Origin: Planctomycetaceae bacterium | Lineage (GTDB): Bacteria > Planctomycetota > Planctomycetia > Pirellulales > Thermoguttaceae | Length of the DNA: 8,037 bases | Assembly (NCBI GenBank): GCA_003509805.1 | Contig: DOMV01000259.1 | Coordinates: 5,583 to 13,619 of the forward strand | Direction: 5' to 3' | Shown here: positions 1 through 6,021 of the stretch, in pieces | How positions within the stretch are numbered: position 1 is the stretch's first letter | Layout of the letters: the number at the start of each line of letters is the position of its first letter | Notes under the pieces: generated by a model | The model's database searches: none | What the model was told of the DNA's origin: nothing | What the model saw: the letters and a program-made list of their open reading frames with translations, nothing else | Position numbers and translations under genes: made by a program

Positions 1-75
1 GCGGTGTTGTTTTTCGAGGGCGGGCTTCCAAATCGTCGGCTTCGGGAAATTGCAATCGCCTTCAGTATACGGCAT
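1..75 (-). CDS. Possible start of a gene following priA (partial, runs off the window)
   Basis: An ATG at 75-73 opens a frame of 25 codons without a stop to the window edge, beginning MPYTEGDCNF. It starts six bases after the priA stop codon (84-82), a spacing seen in operons. The AAAGG just upstream sits too close to the ATG to be a convincing ribosome binding site. I do not recognise the product, and 25 open codons can easily occur by chance. If it is not a gene, these bases are simply priA 3' flank, in which I see no terminator hairpin. Confidence 0.2.
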   Translation of the reverse strand, partial: MPYTEGDCNFPKPTIWKPALEKQHR

Positions 76-81
76 ACCTTT

Positions 82-2418
82 TTACAACATATCGAGCGGG
101 TCGACATCGAGTATCCACTGGATATTCTCGGGAGCGCGTATCGTGTCGCTCGTGTCACGAACGAGCTTGCGGAGCGTTTCCCCGTCGAAGGCGTGCAATT
201 GAATATGAAACCGATAAAAGCCTCTCAGTTTGGAAAACGGAGCCGGAGCCGGGCCGAGCAGGCGATGCACGATCCCGTTTTCTTTCAGGACACCGCCGAG
301 TCGCATCGCGAATCGCTTCGCGAAATCGGCGGTTTTTTCCTCTTCCGTTCCACGCACGACGATCCGGATCATTTTGGAAAACGGCGGATATCCAAGCGTT
401 TTGCGAAGCGGCATTTCTTCCCGGACGAAACCGTTGTAGTCGTGTCGGCTCGCCGCCAGGATCGCGGCATGATCGGGAACAAAGGTTTGGACGATCACGC
501 GGCCCCCCAATTCGCCCCGACCCGTGCGTCCGGCAACTTGGGTTATCAAGTGAAACGTTCGTTCCGAAGCGCGGAAATCCGGCAAATGCAGGGCAGTGTC
601 CGCGTTGATGACGCCGACCAGTGTCACGTTCGGAAAATCGAGTCCCTTGGCGATCATTTGGGTTCCGAGAAGAATGCGGACCCGGCCTTCCCGGAATTCC
701 GCCAGCGCACGTTCGTGCGCCCCGGGCCCGTGCATCGTGTCGGTGTCCATGCGCAAACAGGAAACATTCGGAAATCGGGCGTTGATTTCCTGCTCCAAGC
801 GCTGCGTTCCGAAACCGCTGTACCGTATCCCGGCAAATCCGCACCCCGGGCAACGGTCCGGCGCCTTTATCTGGTGGCCGCAAAAATGGCACAGCGCGAT
901 TTCTTCCGTGCGATGGTGTGTCAATGAAACGTTGCATTCGGGACATTGGACGACCTCGCCGCAAGCCTGGCACTGGATTTGCGTCGAAAAACCGCGACGG
1001 TTGAGCAGCAGGATGACCTGCCCCTGTCCGTCGAGCGCCTCCTTGATCGCCGCGTGCAGCCGCCGGTGAATCGCCCCTCGGGTCGTCCGGGTTCGGATTT
1101 CCTCCCGAAGATCGACGATTTCGACAAGGGGAAGAACGAGATTACGGACCCGGCACGGCATGGAGAGCATCGAGAATGCCCCGGACTGCGCGGCATGTCG
1201 GCTTTCGAGCGAGGGGGTCGCGCTGCCCAGGACCAACGGGATCGAGTCGTTTTCCGCCCGTTTCTTCGCGACTTCCCGGGCATGATATCGCGGGGCCGTG
1301 TCTTGTTTGAAGGAATTCTCGTGTTCCTCGTCGATGACGATCAATCCGAGGCGGGGCAGCGGCGCGAAGACGGCGCTCCGCGCTCCCACGACGACCTGGA
1401 CCTTGCCGGAAACGATGCGAATCCATTCGCGGTGCCGCTGGGCGTCCGTCAGGTGCGAATGGAGCACGGCCACTTCACCGAACCGACCCTTGAAACGTCC
1501 GACGGTTTGCGGCGTCAAACTGATTTCCGGAACGAGAACGATCGCCTGCCGACCCTGCCGGACCGCCGCGTCGATGGCACGGATATATACCTCGGTTTTC
1601 CCGCTCCCGGTAACCCCGTGGAGCAAAAAGGTTTCATGCCGTCCCGAATGAATCGCCCCGGTGATCGCGTCCAGGCAACGCCGCTGATCCGGGTTCAGGG
1701 GGTGTCCCCGGTGTTGCGGCGATTGCGACGTTTCAAGTACCGGCCCGGTATTGCGGCGCAGGGTTTTGACAAGGAAAAGTCCCAGCCGTTTGAGCAGCAG
1801 GATCGGCGCGGCGGAACACTTGGCGGCTTTCCGGAGTTCCGCCGACGTCAGGGGTTCGCAACTGCGGCGCAACGTTTCGAAAACGTGCCGTTGTTTTGGC
1901 GTGAGCGGCCCGCCGGAGGAATCGCGGGGAAGCCGGGCCAGCAATTCGTCGGCCTTCTCGTTGACATAAAGGACGCTTGTCAAACGGGTTCCGGCCCCGC
2001 CCCGGACGCCGGCCGGGAGGACGCAGTCGAGAACCTGGCCGAGCGGACATAGATAATACCAAGCGATCCATCGGGTCAACCGGATCATCGACTCCGAGAG
2101 AAGGGGCTGTTCGTCGACGACGCTTGCAATCGATTTGAGCCGGTGTCGATCGGTCTCCGAGGGGTATGAGGCCGTGTTCTCCTGAATCGCGATGCAGTAT
2201 CCGAGCGTGAGCCGGTTGCCGCGACCGAGGGGAACCATGACACGCATTCCCGCCGCGACGGTTTCAAGCAACGCCTCCGGGACAAGGTAATCGAATGTTC
2301 CGTCCAAACCGTTCGGAAAAACGATCCGGGCGACCCGGCGCAACTTCCGGTCGTCCTCCTCCCAGGCCGGGAGTTGGGGTTCCTCGTCGAAAAAGGATTG
2401 TTGCGTAGGTCTCGGCAT
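82..2418 (-). CDS. priA: Primosomal protein N' (replication restart helicase PriA)
   Basis: This encodes PriA, the superfamily 2 3'-to-5' DNA helicase that recognises stalled forks and D-loops and reloads the replicative helicase. From the chosen ATG (2418-2416) the protein is 778 residues, within the usual family range. An N-terminal DNA-binding domain (about 25-135, with FDYLVP at 42-47) is followed by the helicase core. The core has Walker A GVTGSGKT at 268-275, DEEH at 363-366, the aromatic-rich loop FKQDTAPRYHARE at 370-382, LGSATPS at 397-403, GTQMIAKGLDF at 585-595 and QVAGRTGRG at 627-635. Eight cysteines (483, 486, 492, 495, 510, 513, 523, 526) form the two zinc sites inserted in the second helicase lobe. 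The protein ends DVDPLDML, typical of the family. The frame stays open upstream to an ATG at 2658, but that extension is not PriA-like and would overlap the divergent gene. The chosen start has no clear Shine-Dalgarno. The gene looks intact. Confidence 0.97.
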   Translation of the reverse strand: MPRPTQQSFFDEEPQLPAWEEDDRKLRRVARIVFPNGLDGTFDYLVPEALLETVAAGMRVMVPLGRGNRLTLGYCIAIQENTASYPSETDRHRLKSIASVVDEQPLLSESMIRLTRWIAWYYLCPLGQVLDCVLPAGVRGGAGTRLTSVLYVNEKADELLARLPRDSSGGPLTPKQRHVFETLRRSCEPLTSAELRKAAKCSAAPILLLKRLGLFLVKTLRRNTGPVLETSQSPQHRGHPLNPDQRRCLDAITGAIHSGRHETFLLHGVTGSGKTEVYIRAIDAAVRQGRQAIVLVPEISLTPQTVGRFKGRFGEVAVLHSHLTDAQRHREWIRIVSGKVQVVVGARSAVFAPLPRLGLIVIDEEHENSFKQDTAPRYHAREVAKKRAENDSIPLVLGSATPSLESRHAAQSGAFSMLSMPCRVRNLVLPLVEIVDLREEIRTRTTRGAIHRRLHAAIKEALDGQGQVILLLNRRGFSTQIQCQACGEVVQCPECNVSLTHHRTEEIALCHFCGHQIKAPDRCPGCGFAGIRYSGFGTQRLEQEINARFPNVSCLRMDTDTMHGPGAHERALAEFREGRVRILLGTQMIAKGLDFPNVTLVGVINADTALHLPDFRASERTFHLITQVAGRTGRGELGGRVIVQTFVPDHAAILAASRHDYNGFVREEMPLRKTLGYPPFSKMIRIVVRGTEEEKTADFAKRFAMRLGGVLKENGIVHRLLGPAPAPFSKLRGFYRFHIQLHAFDGETLRKLVRDTSDTIRAPENIQWILDVDPLDML

Positions 2419-2451
2419 CACGGAACGGGATGAATGCGATTTCCGGGCGTC

Positions 2452-2573
2452 TCGGCAAGTAATCGGCAAGTACGGGCAAGCACGTTGTATTTTTTCACGA
2501 TTCTCATATAATTGCAAGGGCGGGTCGTGAGGATGGGGCATTCGCAGCCGTGATTCGCAAGTCAATTCGCAAG
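2452..2573 (+). repeat. Cluster of six same-strand GCAAG pentamers in the divergent intergenic region
   Basis: GCAAG occurs on the plus strand at 2455-2459, 2466-2470, 2476-2480, 2514-2518, 2557-2561 and 2569-2573. The first three share GGCAAG and are spaced 11 and 10 bp apart, about one helical turn. The last two share TTCGCAAGT and are 12 bp apart. A single pentamer would be expected well under once in this length on one strand, so six in one orientation is not ordinary. The cluster lies between priA and the divergent thioredoxin-like gene and straddles the candidate promoter. It could be an operator array for a regulator or the leftover of local tandem duplication. I do not recognise the motif. 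Confidence 0.5.
2485..2512 (+). promoter_or_regulatory. Candidate sigma-70-type promoter for the thioredoxin-like gene
   Basis: A perfect TATAAT lies at 2507-2512. Sixteen bases upstream, TTGTAT at 2485-2490 is a weak -35 match (TTG conserved). It would give a leader of roughly 70 bases before the ATG at 2592. It is the only strong -10 box I found in the gap. The minus-strand promoter for priA is not evident. Confidence 0.45.
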
Positions 2574-2591
2574 TTTTGAGGGACGGAAAAA

Positions 2592-3179
2592 ATGAGGGAC
2601 ACTGATCTTCAGACAAAAAACGAAGCCGGTATGATGCCGCGACCTCCCGGACGGACATCGTGGTTCGCTCTTTTCCTCATCCTCATGCTTTTCCTGTTTT
2701 CATGCGGGACCGGCTGCCTGGAATCGACTCCGCCCAGCCCGGTCGCGGCAACGGAGGCGTTGTCGGAGACGTTGTCGGAGGCTTCGTCCGCCGAGCCGGT
2801 CGCGCCGTCCGAATGGATTACCTCGTTGCCGCAGGCCAAGGAAGCGGCCCGGGCAAGCGGAAAACCGATCTTTGCCCTGTTTACCGGTTCGACCTGGTGT
2901 CCGGGCTGCATTTATATGGAATCGCGCATTTTCAGCCGAAAACCGTTCGCCGATTTCGCGAAAGAGCGTTTCGTCCTGCTGAAATTCGATCTTCCGCGGA
3001 CCGCCTTGAAAACCGATGACGACCGGCGCGCGGCGACGGCGCACCTCGAATACCGTATTGATGTCGTGCCGACCGTCTTGTTGCTGGACGCCGATGGAAA
3101 CACAATCCGAAACGTCGCTGTCTATGCCGAATCGGCGGGCGTTTACGTCGCCGGCCTGAAAAACTTGCTCGACGAATGA
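2592..3179 (+). CDS. Thioredoxin-fold (thioredoxin_7-like) envelope protein, probable lipoprotein
   Basis: The 195-residue product is a small secreted thioredoxin-like protein. Residues 24-37 form a hydrophobic membrane or signal segment after a basic stretch (R17-R21). It ends at C38 (LFSC) with a second cysteine at C42, giving two imperfect lipobox candidates and hence a likely lipid anchor. A low-complexity Ser/Glu/Ala/Pro linker (45-75) contains a 12-bp duplication (2759-2782, LSET/LSEA). The thioredoxin domain follows: FALFTGSTWCPGC carries the CxxC pair C103/C106, and VVPT has the cis-proline P160. The pattern 'WCxxC...ME...F' resembles the thioredoxin_7/DUF255-type proteins found in thiol-disulfide exchange outside the cytoplasm. 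The substrate cannot be inferred. The start at 2592 is supported by GAGGGA at 2578-2583, eight bases upstream. Met14 and Met15 are alternative starts that keep the signal segment. It is transcribed divergently from priA, with no obvious partner. Confidence 0.85.
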   Translation: MRDTDLQTKNEAGMMPRPPGRTSWFALFLILMLFLFSCGTGCLESTPPSPVAATEALSETLSEASSAEPVAPSEWITSLPQAKEAARASGKPIFALFTGSTWCPGCIYMESRIFSRKPFADFAKERFVLLKFDLPRTALKTDDDRRAATAHLEYRIDVVPTVLLLDADGNTIRNVAVYAESAGVYVAGLKNLLDE

Positions 3180-3180
3180 C

Positions 3181-3214
3181 GCGCTTTTTGACGTTTTTTC
3201 AGCGCACGTTTTTT
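3181..3214 (+). terminator. Weak terminator-like hairpin after the thioredoxin-like gene
   Basis: GCGCT at 3181-3185 can pair with AGCGC at 3201-3205 across a 15-base, T-rich loop. A run of six T follows at 3209-3214. The stem is short, so this is only suggestive. The same stretch holds two copies of ACGTTTTTTC (3191-3200 and 3206-3215), 15 bp apart, which may explain its appearance without termination. Confidence 0.3.
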
Positions 3215-3237
3215 CGGAACAATGTTGGAAAATTCCC

Positions 3238-3471
3238 ATGCAAACCTTGACTTTTGACGTACAGTTACCCGAGTCGCTGATTCTGGGCGAGTTTGATGTA
3301 AAAATGACGCTGGCCGCGGGCATGTTCCAGGGTGGCAAGCTGACTTCGGGACAAGCCGCCGCAATGGTTGATCTTTCCAAACAAGCGTTTTACGAAATAA
3401 TGGGCCGCTACGGGGCTTCGCCTTTCCACCAAAGCCTTGTCGAGCATGAGGAGGATTTGGCGAATGTGTAG
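3238..3471 (+). CDS. UPF0175 family protein (probable antitoxin of a DUF3368/PIN-type pair)
   Basis: The 77-residue product matches the UPF0175 family from end to end. An N-terminal strand segment with PESL (11-14) leads to the family core 'MTLAAGMFQGGKLTSGQAA' (23-41), a helix-turn-helix-like stretch 'LSKQAFYEIMGRYG' (46-59) and the characteristic acidic end EEDLANV. In other genomes UPF0175 genes commonly sit directly upstream of DUF3368 (PIN-fold) genes and are treated as putative antitoxins. No intact partner follows here, but fragments of one do. The last codons contain ATGTGTAG, in which ATG (3464-3466) overlaps the UPF0175 stop (3469-3471), a typical coupled start for the lost partner. 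A weak GGAA (3227-3230) sits seven bases before the ATG. The gene itself shows no damage. Confidence 0.85.
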   Translation: MQTLTFDVQLPESLILGEFDVKMTLAAGMFQGGKLTSGQAAAMVDLSKQAFYEIMGRYGASPFHQSLVEHEEDLANV

Positions 3472-3472
3472 T

Positions 3473-3483
3473 ACAAAGTTAGC
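3473..3483 (+). repeat. Left terminal inverted repeat of the small element
   Basis: ACAAAGTTAGC, perfect inverted match to 3654-3664. It begins two bases after the UPF0175 stop codon. Confidence 0.75.
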
Positions 3484-3494
3484 CAAACAGTAAT

Positions 3495-3525
3495 CGTCAC
3501 CCCCGCGCAGGCGGGGGCCTAGACG
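3495..3525 (+). repeat. 31-bp palindromic repeat, copy 1
   Basis: This is an imperfect palindrome with outer arms CGTC/GACG and a perfect 7-bp inner stem CCCCCGC/GCGGGGG around a GCAG loop. It resembles the widespread class of small bacterial palindromes built on C-run/GCG stems inside CGTC...GACG (for example the dRS3-type repeats of Neisseria). That comparison is by appearance only. Confidence 0.8.
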
Positions 3526-3591
3526 AACCGCCTCGTCGTTCTTGTATTCAGGACGCAAATTATTGCCGCGTAAAGAGTTAATTTGTCCAAA

Positions 3592-3622
3592 CGTCTGGAT
3601 CCCCGCTTTTGCGGGGGCGACG
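3592..3622 (-). repeat. 31-bp palindromic repeat, copy 2 (inverted)
   Basis: Read on the minus strand this is the same 31-bp unit as 3495-3525. It has identical CGTC/GACG ends, a 6-bp CCCCGC/GCGGGG stem and an AAAA loop in place of GCAG. Differences are concentrated in the loop and two flanking positions, as expected if the stem is under selection. The two copies face each other and could form a larger fold-back structure. Confidence 0.8.
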
Positions 3623-3653
3623 CTATTTTGCCCATTTTCACGAAGGTCAATTC

Positions 3654-3664
3654 GCTAACTTTGT
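3654..3664 (-). repeat. Right terminal inverted repeat of the small element
   Basis: GCTAACTTTGT, exact reverse complement of 3473-3483. GTAG follows one base later. Confidence 0.75.
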
Positions 3665-3924
3665 CGTAGGATTGTCGTTCCAGACACAACGGTAGCATTG
3701 CTTGAGGCGGGTTTCAACGTAACTTGATTGCGACAGGCAAGCCGATCAAAAGAAAATTATTGCAACGCGGATTTTATGCCGGCCGGGAATTATTGGACCG
3801 CCTGCCGGATTGACGCTGGACTCCGTGACCAGCCGCGATGCCTTGGAACGTTTTGAATTTTACCTGGCCGTGGCTGGAGCCTCCTCATCCGAACCCCCAT
3901 CCACTTTTTTTGGACCATCATTTT

Positions 3925-5949
3925 ATGGATTCTCCGCGATTCGTGTGTTTTATCAACCGTCTTGTCCTCCCGGTTCTTTTTCTCCCGATAATCGGTTGTG
4001 CGGTTCTCATGACGGTCGGTTGTCCGGGAAATCCGGGTTCCTCCCCGGCCCGGTTTCATGTGAGCGCGGGATCGTCGTCGGAGCAAGCCCAGCGGGACCG
4101 GGAAGTTTTTGAACGTTCGTTCGCGATCCTGAATTCCATGCAGGATTATCCCGATCTGGAAGGATTGCCCGGCTACGAAACGATGATCCAGACGCTCGAT
4201 CGTTTCAACCGCTGGATCAAGCAACGCGAGCCGGACCCGAAATGGAAGCCGGAACCGATGCTCGAAGAATTGGAAAAACTCAGCCGGAGCGTTGCCGGGA
4301 AGGTGCGTACCGTACTGGAATTGCTCCAAACGCTCCAAGGAACCGGTGAAACGGCGGAGGCCCGAAAAACCCTTCCCGCGGAGGAAAGGACAAAGGCGGT
4401 GCAGGAGGACCGTGTCCGGTTGGGAACGACGCTCGACGAACTCGACGTCGAACTACGGAGCCTTGCCGGAAAAAGCGGCATTCCCTTTTTCGCCGCCTAC
4501 GCCGGACAGATTTCAGCCCTGCGGCAGAAATTTCGCTCGCTCGATTCCATGCCGAACGTGCAGGAAGGCGTCGTCCGGGCCTTTGTCCAGCAGCAATTGG
4601 CCGAAGAACGCCAAAACCTGCAAGGGGTCGCCCGGGCCTTGGAATCCTTTGCTGAAACCGTGCCGTCCGCATCGCTTCTTTTTCATAAATACGACATCGA
4701 CTATCTGAAGCAATCGGTATGGATGCGCAACATTTCGAATTGGGCACGGGGTGACAAGCAGGGAAGCCTCAACCGTGCCAAGGCGCTTTTCGACTGGACG
4801 GCACGAAATATCGATCTTCGTGACGAACTCGTCCGGATCGACAACCAGCGCGCCGTTCCCGCAGCCCTCCAGATGCCTTGGCAAACGCTCCTGCTCGGTT
4901 CGGGAACCGCTTGGGATCGTGCCTGGGTTTTCATGGAACTGTTGCGTCAACAACGAATCGACTGTTGTCTTTTGGGAAATCGCCTCCCGAAGGAAACCGT
5001 TCCCGGCGCCCCCCCCGCCGTTGCGAACGGTGAGGCCGATCGCGTCGTCTTCTGGGGAATCGGCGTCCTCATCGACGGAAACGTCCACCTCTTCTTCATC
5101 CACGAGGGAGTCCCGATTCCCGGAAAAAGCGGTCCCGTGACCGGCGAGAAAAAAGTGCTCGAATTTCCGGAAATCGCGACGCTTTCGGACCTGATCGCCG
5201 AACCGGAACTACTCAATCGGACGATGACGGGCGATGACAAACCGTTTGCGAGCGGTGAAATGTTGCGGCAGACAATCGCGGCCCTCCCCGTGACCCCCGG
5301 TTCCGCCGCGATGCGCATGAAGATATTGGAAACGGAACTGGCCGGCGAACAGACGATGGTGCTTTACACCCCGCCGCACGAACTTCGCGACCGGTTCGGC
5401 CGTTGTGAAGGCATCGCCTCGGTCGAGATATGGCAACATCCTTATCGGGCGTTCTTCGAAACGGCGAATGCGCCGCAGCGTGTCGGCGAGATGATGGCCC
5501 CGTTTCACATCCAGTCCGCGAAAACCGGGGAATACTCCCTTTGGAAAGGCCGGATACTTTATTTCCAGGGACGTCTCAGCGGTCCAATCAGCGCGGCAAC
5601 CTGTTTCATGGACGCGATGACCCCGGATCGCCTGATCCAGGACCAGATGGCCCGGCAACAGGCCCATGAAAAAGTGATTACCGAAACGATTTATCGGCTC
5701 GTCAATTCCTGGGCCGGATATTGGCTCGGCCTGGCCGCCGAACAGGAAGAGAAATGGGAACCTGCCCGCGAGTTCTTCGTGGAAAAAAGCGCGATCGGCG
5801 CCCGGACCTCGTGGAACCGCGGTGTCCCGTACAATCTCGGTCGAATCAACGAAGCCGAGGGAAAATACGAGGAGGCGGTCCGGCTCTACACGCTCTCGAA
5901 CAACCGGCTCCGGGCCAAATGGCTCAAGGAATCCTCTGAAAACCGTTGA
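3925..5949 (+). CDS. Large exported protein with degenerate transglutaminase-like domain and TPR-like tail, probable lipoprotein
   Basis: From ATG 3925 the product is 674 residues. A signal segment (about 10-32) ends in two lipobox-like sites, IIGC (C25) and TVGC (C33), so a lipid-anchored envelope protein is likely. Residues about 50-270 are charged and mostly helical (coiled-coil-like). Residues 284-351 look like a transglutaminase core: AKALFDWTARNI, then LLLGSGTAWDRAWVFMELLR (322-341). The position expected to hold the catalytic Cys reads Ala (GTAWDRA), so enzymatic activity is doubtful. The following 'VHLFFIHEGVPIPG' (387-400) and the tail 'GYWLGLAAEQEEKWEPA...YNLGRINEAEGKYEEA' (598-651) resemble a planctomycete family with TPR-like ends. 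The frame is open upstream to an ATG at 3838, but that part is Pro/His-rich and would push the signal segment inward, so I prefer 3925. Neither start has a good Shine-Dalgarno. Function unknown. The 3814-3924 gap shows no clear site. Confidence 0.75.
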   Translation: MDSPRFVCFINRLVLPVLFLPIIGCAVLMTVGCPGNPGSSPARFHVSAGSSSEQAQRDREVFERSFAILNSMQDYPDLEGLPGYETMIQTLDRFNRWIKQREPDPKWKPEPMLEELEKLSRSVAGKVRTVLELLQTLQGTGETAEARKTLPAEERTKAVQEDRVRLGTTLDELDVELRSLAGKSGIPFFAAYAGQISALRQKFRSLDSMPNVQEGVVRAFVQQQLAEERQNLQGVARALESFAETVPSASLLFHKYDIDYLKQSVWMRNISNWARGDKQGSLNRAKALFDWTARNIDLRDELVRIDNQRAVPAALQMPWQTLLLGSGTAWDRAWVFMELLRQQRIDCCLLGNRLPKETVPGAPPAVANGEADRVVFWGIGVLIDGNVHLFFIHEGVPIPGKSGPVTGEKKVLEFPEIATLSDLIAEPELLNRTMTGDDKPFASGEMLRQTIAALPVTPGSAAMRMKILETELAGEQTMVLYTPPHELRDRFGRCEGIASVEIWQHPYRAFFETANAPQRVGEMMAPFHIQSAKTGEYSLWKGRILYFQGRLSGPISAATCFMDAMTPDRLIQDQMARQQAHEKVITETIYRLVNSWAGYWLGLAAEQEEKWEPAREFFVEKSAIGARTSWNRGVPYNLGRINEAEGKYEEAVRLYTLSNNRLRAKWLKESSENR

Positions 5950-5982
5950 CGAGAAAACCGTTGACGAGAAGACCATCGACGA
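5938..5982 (+). repeat. 15-bp tandem repeat (3 units) containing the stop codon of the upstream gene
   Basis: GAAAACCGTTGACGA occurs at 5938-5952 and identically at 5953-5967. A third, diverged unit (GAAGACCATCGACGA) lies at 5968-5982. The gene's TGA (5947-5949) falls inside unit 1, so units 2 and 3 are 3' untranslated. Shifted by two bases the units would encode KTVDE repeats, but that frame does not belong to a recognisable gene. It lies in the convergent gap (5950-6021) before the argF stop, where I saw no clear terminator hairpin. Confidence 0.85.
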
Positions 5983-6021
5983 GCCGGGATACGTGTTCCC
6001 GACTCGAAAGTTCCGTTCCCA

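Larger units (their letters stand above)
3472..3665. mobile_element. 194-bp MITE-like non-autonomous element with 11-bp terminal inverted repeats
   Basis: ACAAAGTTAGC at 3473-3483 is the exact reverse complement of GCTAACTTTGT at 3654-3664. GTAG flanks the unit on both sides (3468-3471 and 3666-3669), consistent with a 4-bp target duplication. Collapsing that duplication restores an open frame across the junction, which supports these borders. Inside lie two inverted copies of a 31-bp palindrome separated by about 66 bp with no coding potential. There is no transposase, so it would depend on one in trans. The 4-bp duplication is short enough to arise by chance, so the exact ends may be off by a base or two. 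Confidence 0.65.
3464..3813 (+). pseudogene. Remnant of a DUF3368/PIN-like toxin gene, interrupted by a small element and internally deleted
   Basis: If the 194-bp element and one GTAG copy are removed, the ATG overlapping the UPF0175 stop reads straight on as ATG TGT AGG ATT GTC, giving MCRIVVPDTTVALLEAGFN before a TGA at 3725-3727. 'IVVPDTT' resembles the usual N-terminus of DUF3368 proteins (IVVSDTS/T), including the first PIN-domain aspartate. In another frame, codons up to the TGA at 3811-3813 read ...KPIKRKLLQRGF then YAGRELLDRLPD. This resembles the family C-terminus (KPxLDxLxxxGF, then a short helix). Only about 150 bp of an expected roughly 460 bp remain and the two ends are in different frames, so the interior is lost and no toxin can be made. 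The frame restoration is seen directly; the family assignment of such short pieces is recall-based. Confidence 0.55.

Noticed and set aside
4..927. A 307-codon plus-strand open frame at the window start
   Set aside because: It overlaps the 3' third of priA on the opposite strand, where PriA motifs and the zinc cysteines are clear. It has no family signature of its own.
946..2052. A 368-codon plus-strand open frame within priA
   Set aside because: It lies entirely opposite priA, shows no recognisable motifs and has an Arg/Gly-rich, unstructured composition typical of antisense frames in GC-rich genes.
2485..2518. A minus-strand promoter for priA using TTGCAA at 2513-2518
   Set aside because: No acceptable -10 hexamer lies 16-18 bases downstream on the minus strand, so I did not annotate it.
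2419..2658. An 80-residue N-terminal extension of PriA
   Set aside because: The extension does not resemble PriA, would contain the GCAAG repeat region and would overlap the start of the divergent thioredoxin-like gene and its Shine-Dalgarno.
3495..3525. An intrinsic terminator after the UPF0175 gene
   Set aside because: The GC stem is strong but no T-run follows, and the same stem recurs inverted within the element. It may still affect transcript ends secondarily.
3495..3622. A CRISPR array
   Set aside because: Only two repeat copies exist and they are inverted relative to each other, so they are palindromic element parts and not direct repeats with spacers.
3838..3924. The upstream ATG (3838) as the true start of the large envelope protein
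   Set aside because: It would add 29 Pro/His/Trp-rich residues before the signal segment, has no ribosome binding site and sits just after the toxin remnant. The 3925 start gives a normal signal peptide.
3790..4338. A 182-codon minus-strand open frame
   Set aside because: It runs opposite the signal peptide and first domain of the 3925-5949 gene and has a low-complexity, Arg-rich sequence with no motif.
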